From NCBI GenBank assembly GCA_015233465.1, contig JADFXP010000017.1, positions 577 through 57,848 on the forward strand: a stretch of 57,272 bases of DNA, written 5' to 3'. The notes under the pieces are model-generated. The model had not been told where the DNA came from. It saw nothing but the letters and a program-made list of their open reading frames with translations, and searched no databases. Positions 50,527-57,272 of the stretch are shown here, in pieces. The position numbers and the translations under genes were made by a program. Source of the stretch: Candidatus Magnetominusculus dajiuhuensis. GTDB taxonomy: Bacteria; Nitrospirota; Thermodesulfovibrionia; Thermodesulfovibrionales; Magnetobacteriaceae. Position 1 is the stretch's first letter; each line of letters starts with the position of its first letter.

Positions 50527-52623
50527 ATGAGTAATTACTTAACAGAACGAGGGTCACCGTATCCATTTGGACCAACAGTTAGACGAAGCGGAATTAATTT
50601 TGCCGTATTTTCTAAACATGCAACAAGCGTAAAATTACTGCTCTTTGAAAGCGGTAAGAAAGAACCTCTTGAGGAATATCGTTTAAACCCTTGTTATAAC
50701 AAGACAGGAGATGTGTGGCATATATTTATCAAAGGCTTAAACCCAGGTATTCGTTATGGCTATGTAATGGATATGCTTCTTAATCCTAATCCGAATATTC
50801 ATAGATTTGATAATACTAAGGTATTGGTAGACCCATACGCAATCGCTATGTCTGGAAGTCCAAAATGGGGCGAAATATATGTTAGAGAAGGCGAGATACC
50901 AATCCCTCACTCAAAAAATGTTAGACGGTCAATTGTTATAGAACATGACTTTGATTGGGGATTTAATCAACCATTGAATATCCCTTTATCTGAGACTATT
51001 ATATACGAGGCTCATGTTCGAGGTTTTACACGTCATCCTTCTTCAAAGACCAATCATCCGGGTACATTTAACGGACTAGTTGAAAAGATTCCTTATCTTA
51101 AAGACCTTGGCGTTACTGCAGTAGAGCTAATGCCTGTGAATGAATTCGATGAAATGGAGACAGACCGCTCAAATCCGAGGACAGGTGAGAGACTATATAA
51201 TTACTGGGGTTATTCAACGCTTTCATTTTTTACTCCAAAGGCATCGTACGCATCAAATGGCCGTAACGGCGAGCAGGTAAGAGAGTTCAAGGAGATGGTA
51301 AAGTCCTTTCATGACGCTGGAATTGAAGTTATACTTGACGTTGTATTTAACCATACATCTGAAGGTAATGAGGCAGGGCCTACGATTAGTTTTAAGGGAC
51401 TTGATAATGAAATATATTACATAATTGATCCAGTATCTGGGGCTTATCATAATTACTCAGGGTGCGGAAATACTCTAAACTGCAATCATCCTGTGTTAAG
51501 GAATATGATAGTGGATTGTCTGCGATATTGGGTAACAGAGATGCACGTGGATGGATTTAGATTTGATCTGGCATCAATACTTGGAAGGGGCAGGCATGGA
51601 GAGGTGCTTGCAAACCCACCGCTTCTTGAGCGTATTGCAGCTGATCCTGTGCTTGCAGATACAAAGTTAATAGCTGAGGCATGGGATGCAGCAGGGTTAT
51701 ATCAGGTAGGCACATTTCCAAATTGGGGACGATGGGCTGAATGGAACGGCAAGTTTAGAGATGACATCAGACGTTTTGTAAGAGGCGAGCCAAATATGGT
51801 ATCAGCCCTTGCAACAAGGCTTACTGGGAGCGCTGACCTGTATAAAGGCAGCGGAAGGTCACCATATCACAGCATAAATTTTGTAACAAGTCATGATGGA
51901 TTTACGCTTAATGATCTGGTTTCTTATAATCAAAAACATAATTTAGAAAACGCTGAAAATAATTGTGACGGAGCAAACGATAATTATGCTTGGAACTGCG
52001 GTGCTGAAGGAACTACAGATAGTCAAGATATAAATACATTAAGAAAAAGACAGATGAAAAATCTCGCAACTCTGTTAATATTATCACACGGAGTTCCGAT
52101 GATACTCTCAGGCGATGAGTTTGGCAAGACACAAAAAGGCAATAATAATGCCTATTGTCAAGATAATGAGATAAGCTGGATAGATTGGAATCTTCTTGAA
52201 AAAAATTGCGGGACGCATAGATTTTTCAGGGAATTAATTAGATTTAGAAAGAGACATGAGATATTTAGACCAACAGGTTTTGAAAATCATGACGGCGACG
52301 GCATGATTCAAATATCATGGCATGGGACTAAGCTGAACAAGCCTGATTGGAGTTCTGAATCAAGGTCAATAGCAATGAGACTGAAGTCAAAGGAACTCAA
52401 TGATGATATTTTCCTTATAGCCAATAGTTTTTGGAAACCTCTCAAATATGAACTCCCACATTTAGATAAAGGCAAAAGATGGTATAGATTCCTTGATACG
52501 ATGTTTGAGACACCATATGATATAATTGAATCAGGGAAGGAATTTTTTATAAATGACCAGCTTCATTATAGGGCTGGTGCAAGATCAGTAGTTGTGCTTG
52601 TGTCAAAACAAGAAAAAGAATAA
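50527..52623 (+). CDS. glgX: Glycogen debranching enzyme (GH13, GlgX-type)
   Basis: A 698-residue isoamylase-type protein. An N-terminal CBM48 domain is followed by the GH13 barrel with the conserved regions VILDVVFNHT, DGFRFDLASILGR (nucleophile Asp), LIAEAWDAAG (acid/base Glu) and FVTSHDGFTL (stabilising Asp). It hydrolyses alpha-1,6 branches of limit dextrin. Co-directional with malQ at 33 bases, so together they degrade stored glycogen. Length is normal for the family. Confidence 0.95.
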   Translation: MSNYLTERGSPYPFGPTVRRSGINFAVFSKHATSVKLLLFESGKKEPLEEYRLNPCYNKTGDVWHIFIKGLNPGIRYGYVMDMLLNPNPNIHRFDNTKVLVDPYAIAMSGSPKWGEIYVREGEIPIPHSKNVRRSIVIEHDFDWGFNQPLNIPLSETIIYEAHVRGFTRHPSSKTNHPGTFNGLVEKIPYLKDLGVTAVELMPVNEFDEMETDRSNPRTGERLYNYWGYSTLSFFTPKASYASNGRNGEQVREFKEMVKSFHDAGIEVILDVVFNHTSEGNEAGPTISFKGLDNEIYYIIDPVSGAYHNYSGCGNTLNCNHPVLRNMIVDCLRYWVTEMHVDGFRFDLASILGRGRHGEVLANPPLLERIAADPVLADTKLIAEAWDAAGLYQVGTFPNWGRWAEWNGKFRDDIRRFVRGEPNMVSALATRLTGSADLYKGSGRSPYHSINFVTSHDGFTLNDLVSYNQKHNLENAENNCDGANDNYAWNCGAEGTTDSQDINTLRKRQMKNLATLLILSHGVPMILSGDEFGKTQKGNNNAYCQDNEISWIDWNLLEKNCGTHRFFRELIRFRKRHEIFRPTGFENHDGDGMIQISWHGTKLNKPDWSSESRSIAMRLKSKELNDDIFLIANSFWKPLKYELPHLDKGKRWYRFLDTMFETPYDIIESGKEFFINDQLHYRAGARSVVVLVSKQEKE

Positions 52624-52647
52624 ATTTACATATAAATTCTTTTATCC

Positions 52648-52704
52648 TTGACAAACAAGAAAACACTATGATAAGAATGTTAGGAGCGTGCCTGTATATA
52701 CAGG
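52648..52704 (+). promoter_or_regulatory. Candidate gcvH promoter with downstream palindrome
   Basis: TTGACA at 52648-52653 and GATAAG at 52670-52675 are 16 bases apart. A perfect 14-base palindrome CCTGTATATACAGG at 52691-52704 follows just after the predicted start. It may be an operator for a dimeric repressor. It looks like a shortened LexA box, but its spacing (4 rather than 8) does not fit the E. coli consensus. Confidence 0.4.
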
Positions 52705-52737
52705 AAAAGTTTCATTGACAATGAATGGAGGTGGAGT

Positions 52738-53121
52738 ATGAATCCGAATGATGTCCTGTACCACAAAGAACATACCTGGGTTAGGGTCTCAGGGAAAAAG
52801 GCGACAATAGGTATTACCGATCATGCGCAAGACGCACTTGGGGATATTGTATATATAGACCTTCCTGAGGTAGACACTGAGATTGAGGCAAATTCAGAGA
52901 TGTCAGAGATTGAATCTACAAAGGCAACATCTCCTATAATCGCCCCTGTCAGCGGCACTATTACGGAGGTTAATGAAGAGCTTGAAGATGCTCCAGAGGT
53001 TATTAACGAATCTCCGTATGATAAGGGCTGGATAGTTGTTGTAGAGATGTCTAATCCATCAGAGGTTGATGATCTGATGACTTCTTCTGATTATGACCTC
53101 GTAGTGGCTGAGGAAAAATAA
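52738..53121 (+). CDS. gcvH: Glycine cleavage system H-type lipoyl protein
   Basis: A 127-residue single lipoyl domain. Signatures: GITDHAQDALGDIVYIDLPEV is split over the usual strands, and the lipoylation lysine is K62 in EIESTKATS. It follows GGAGGTGG just before the ATG. The H protein carries methylamine intermediates on lipoate in glycine cleavage. Only lpdA is beside it; gcvT and gcvP are not in the window. Confidence 0.95.
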   Translation: MNPNDVLYHKEHTWVRVSGKKATIGITDHAQDALGDIVYIDLPEVDTEIEANSEMSEIESTKATSPIIAPVSGTITEVNEELEDAPEVINESPYDKGWIVVVEMSNPSEVDDLMTSSDYDLVVAEEK

Positions 53122-54506
53122 TGGAACTCTGTATACTTGGGGCTGGCCCTGGAGGTTATGTTGCTGCAATAAAGGCAGCGCAGCTTGGGGCAAATGTAAC
53201 TGTAATTGAAGCTGACGAAGTCGGAGGCACTTGTCTTAATTATGGCTGTATCCCAACAAAGACTCTCCTAGCATCTTCTGAAGCACTATCACTTGCCAGA
53301 AATATCGCCTCATTTGGCATAGATATAAATGGCGAGATCACTGCTAATATGCAAAAGATTATTGATCGTAAAAACTCTGTAGTCTCCACTCAAGTAAAAG
53401 GCATCAGAGGTTTATTTAAAAGCTGGGGCATTACTCTAAAGGAAGGACGCGGAACTTTTATATCTGAAAACCAGATTAAAATCACCACAAAGGCTGGTAC
53501 AGAAGAAACAATCACAGCAGACAAATTTATCATAGCAACTGGTTCAAGGCCTGCTAATATTCCTATATTCCCTTTTGACGGCAAAAGGATTATTTCAAGC
53601 ACAGATGCCCTAAATCTCATAGTGATTCCAAAGAGTCTGCTCATTGTAGGCGCAGGAGTAATCGGCTGTGAATTTGCCTGCATATATAGAGAACTTGGTT
53701 CAGAAGTAAATATGGTTGAAATGATGCCAAGGGCTATAGTCACAGAAGACCCAGAGGTTTCTGCGCTTCTTGAAAAGGAATTAAAAAAGAAAAAGATTAA
53801 ACTTCATACAGACGTAAAGGTTGAGAAGGTAGAAGTAGATGCAAACGGCGTTCATGCAAGCCTCTCAAACGGCAAAACATTGTCTGCTGAAATAGCCCTT
53901 GTCTCAATCGGCAGGGCATTTAATACAGACAACATAGGTCTTGATAAGGCAGGGGTTAATCTTGCTCAGCGCGGAAATATAATAGTTGATAAATTCCTAA
54001 AGACCTCTAATCCAAATATCTATGCAATAGGAGATGTTTCAGGCGGTATGCTCCTTGCACATGTTGCTTCAAAGGAAGGCTTGGTTGCTGCTAAAAATAT
54101 AATGGGTCAATCTATTGAAATGGATCACTCTGTTGTGCCTGCTGCTATATTTACATCTCCTGAAATTGCCTCTGTAGGTCTAAGGCAGCATCAGGCTGAA
54201 GAAAAAGGTATTAAATTTAATGTCGGTCATTTTCAATACAGAGGTCTTGGTAAGGCTCATGCAATGGGTGAGATTGCTGGATTTTTTAAGGTTATCTCCG
54301 ATGCAAATACAGATAAGATTTTAGGGGTGCATATTGTGGGCGCTCATGCTGCAGATATTATACATGAAGCAGCAGTAGCAATGAAAAACGGAATAACGGT
54401 TAAAGAACTTGCTGATACAATACACGCACACCCAACGCTCGCTGAAGGACTTATGGAAGCGGCTGAGGATGTACATGGTGAAGCAGTTCATGTTCCTAAA
54501 AAATAA
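53121..54506 (+). CDS. lpdA: Dihydrolipoyl dehydrogenase
   Basis: A 461-residue FAD flavoprotein. The FAD loop GAGPGGYVAA, redox-active pair in GGTCLNYGCIPTK (C38, C43), NAD loop GAGVIGCEFA and the C-terminal HAHPTLAEGLMEA with the active-site His-Glu pair are all present. It re-oxidises dihydrolipoyl groups, here most likely of GcvH, whose stop codon overlaps its start by one base. Confidence 0.96.
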   Translation: MELCILGAGPGGYVAAIKAAQLGANVTVIEADEVGGTCLNYGCIPTKTLLASSEALSLARNIASFGIDINGEITANMQKIIDRKNSVVSTQVKGIRGLFKSWGITLKEGRGTFISENQIKITTKAGTEETITADKFIIATGSRPANIPIFPFDGKRIISSTDALNLIVIPKSLLIVGAGVIGCEFACIYRELGSEVNMVEMMPRAIVTEDPEVSALLEKELKKKKIKLHTDVKVEKVEVDANGVHASLSNGKTLSAEIALVSIGRAFNTDNIGLDKAGVNLAQRGNIIVDKFLKTSNPNIYAIGDVSGGMLLAHVASKEGLVAAKNIMGQSIEMDHSVVPAAIFTSPEIASVGLRQHQAEEKGIKFNVGHFQYRGLGKAHAMGEIAGFFKVISDANTDKILGVHIVGAHAADIIHEAAVAMKNGITVKELADTIHAHPTLAEGLMEAAEDVHGEAVHVPKK

Positions 54507-55964
<1,458 letters not shown>

Positions 55965-55965
55965 C

Positions 55966-56111
55966 CTTTCAAGAGGCTCTGCCCCTTGACCCCGCAAGGA
56001 GTCTAAGACCCCTTGACCCTTTAATAAAAACATTTGTAATATATACATCTTTCTGTTATAATGGGTTCAAAGGGACGAGTCCCTTTGCGGGAGTTTGAGG
56101 GCAGAGCCCTC
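55966..56111 (+). repeat. Composite inverted hairpin repeat, copy in front of ftsB
   Basis: About 146 bases. Left half: imperfect hairpins around 55971-55987 and 55996-56013. Spacer with the same 28-base start as the copy at 54507. Right half: TATAATGGGTTC (56057-56068), hairpin AAAGGGAC-GA-GTCCCTTT, then hairpin GAGGGC-AGA-GCCCTC (56097-56111). It starts directly after the eno stop and ends directly before the ATG of the ftsB-like gene. The orientation is the same as the eno copy. Confidence 0.88.
56034..56062 (+). promoter_or_regulatory. Near-consensus promoter inside the composite repeat, for ftsB
   Basis: TTGTAA at 56034-56039 and TATAAT at 56057-56062 are exactly 17 bases apart. Transcription would start at about 56069, so the leader of the ftsB-like mRNA would consist only of the two hairpins. 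In the eno copy the TATAAT is kept but TTGTAA is 20 bases away. Confidence 0.5.
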
Positions 56112-56444
56112 ATGCCAAATTATATGAATAATAATCAACTATTAAGAGATCAGATAGTAAAAGAGAGGAAAAAGAAGAATAGATTCTTCTTATTTTTCTT
56201 TTCTATCAGTATGTTCATAATCATATACAGTATAATCTTTGATGAAATGGGGATATTCAAATATCTTGAATTAAAAAAAGATAAGATACGTATAGAAAAA
56301 AGTATTGCTTCTTTAGAGCTTGAAACGACTTACCTACAGAAAAACATAGACAATATCAGACACGTACCTTACTATAAAGAAAAAAAGGCGCGTGAAGACC
56401 TTGATATGGCTCTGCCTGATGAATATATTTATAAAATTCAATAA
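56112..56444 (+). CDS. FtsB/DivIC-family septum protein
   Basis: A 110-residue bitopic membrane protein. A basic start, one membrane segment (about 20-42) and a coiled coil of about 40 residues with the YYKEKKAREDLDMALPDE end (ending in the ARE(D/E)L motif of the family) fit FtsB. It links FtsL and FtsQ at the division site. The ATG at 56112 lies immediately after the repeat hairpin; the upstream open frame only translates the repeat. Its possible Shine-Dalgarno GAGGG (56097-56101) is part of the stem. A later ATG at 56124 is also possible. Confidence 0.85.
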   Translation: MPNYMNNNQLLRDQIVKERKKKNRFFLFFFSISMFIIIYSIIFDEMGIFKYLELKKDKIRIEKSIASLELETTYLQKNIDNIRHVPYYKEKKAREDLDMALPDEYIYKIQ

Positions 56445-56456
56445 CAACATAAATAT

Positions 56457-57262
<806 letters not shown>

Positions 57263-57272
57263 TTTGCTGCCT

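Noticed and set aside
52691-52704. LexA/SOS box in front of gcvH
   Set aside because: CTGT and ACAG are separated by 4 bases rather than the 8 of the E. coli box, and gcvH is not an SOS gene. Kept only as a palindrome.
56061-56111. N-terminal extension of the ftsB-like protein
   Set aside because: Also a translation of the repeat. The family starts with a short basic segment, as given by the ATG at 56112 or 56124.

Overview
The window is a strongly AT-rich bacterial chromosome segment, roughly one third G+C by eye. It comes from an envelope with an outer membrane: it has an Mla/MCE lipid-transport operon with an accessory lipoprotein, Aat, and periplasmic peptidoglycan hydrolases. No taxonomic marker is present. 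The signalling load, single-domain receivers beside TauE/SafE permeases, SulP anion transporters and a cell-curvature gene set suggest an environmental, probably curved or helical anaerobe or microaerophile of the Nitrospirota or Desulfobacterota kind. That placement is inference. No phage, transposase, CRISPR array or plasmid gene was found.

Layout. 0-4.2 kb: a CooC-like ATPase, an FHA protein, a small membrane protein and a diguanylate cyclase. 4.5-9.9 kb: one operon in which a SpoIIE-type phosphatase, an RsbW-type kinase and a STAS protein run straight into mlaE, mlaF, mlaD and an auxiliary lipoprotein. 10.2-21.8 kb, minus strand: a signalling block (small protein, FIST sensor, a 1565-residue six-PAS phosphorelay kinase, a second hybrid kinase, an HD-GYP regulator and a receiver-kinase). 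22-36 kb, plus strand: HDOD protein, an unrecognised 498-residue protein, receivers, kinases, a GAF-HD-GYP protein, then three single receivers leading into a TauE/SafE permease and a membrane protein, closed by a clear terminator. 36.1-41.4 kb: two tandem SulP-STAS-receiver fusions. 41.5-42.9 kb: trmN6 and aat on the minus strand. 43.2-48 kb: a cell-shape cluster of M23 peptidase, bactofilin, a Csd6-like L,D-transpeptidase-fold protein, a Csd5-like membrane protein and a Csd4-like M14 carboxypeptidase. 48-57 kb: thioredoxin, malQ, glgX, gcvH, lpdA, eno, ftsB, a methyltransferase and tRNA-Leu.

How the genes work together. About 14 receiver domains occur, and none is joined to a DNA-binding domain. 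Output must go through cyclic di-GMP (one GGDEF, two HD-GYP proteins), phosphorelay, partner switching and, unusually, receivers fused directly to anion transporters. Three points deserve most attention: the partner-switching genes embedded in the lipid-transport operon, where the STAS protein may double as MlaB; the SulP transporters with a shared insertion of about 140 residues plus a C-terminal receiver; and the compact helical-shape cluster, including the atypical glutamine zinc ligand of Csd4. In addition, a hairpin-rich composite repeat with an internal promoter lies in front of both eno and ftsB.
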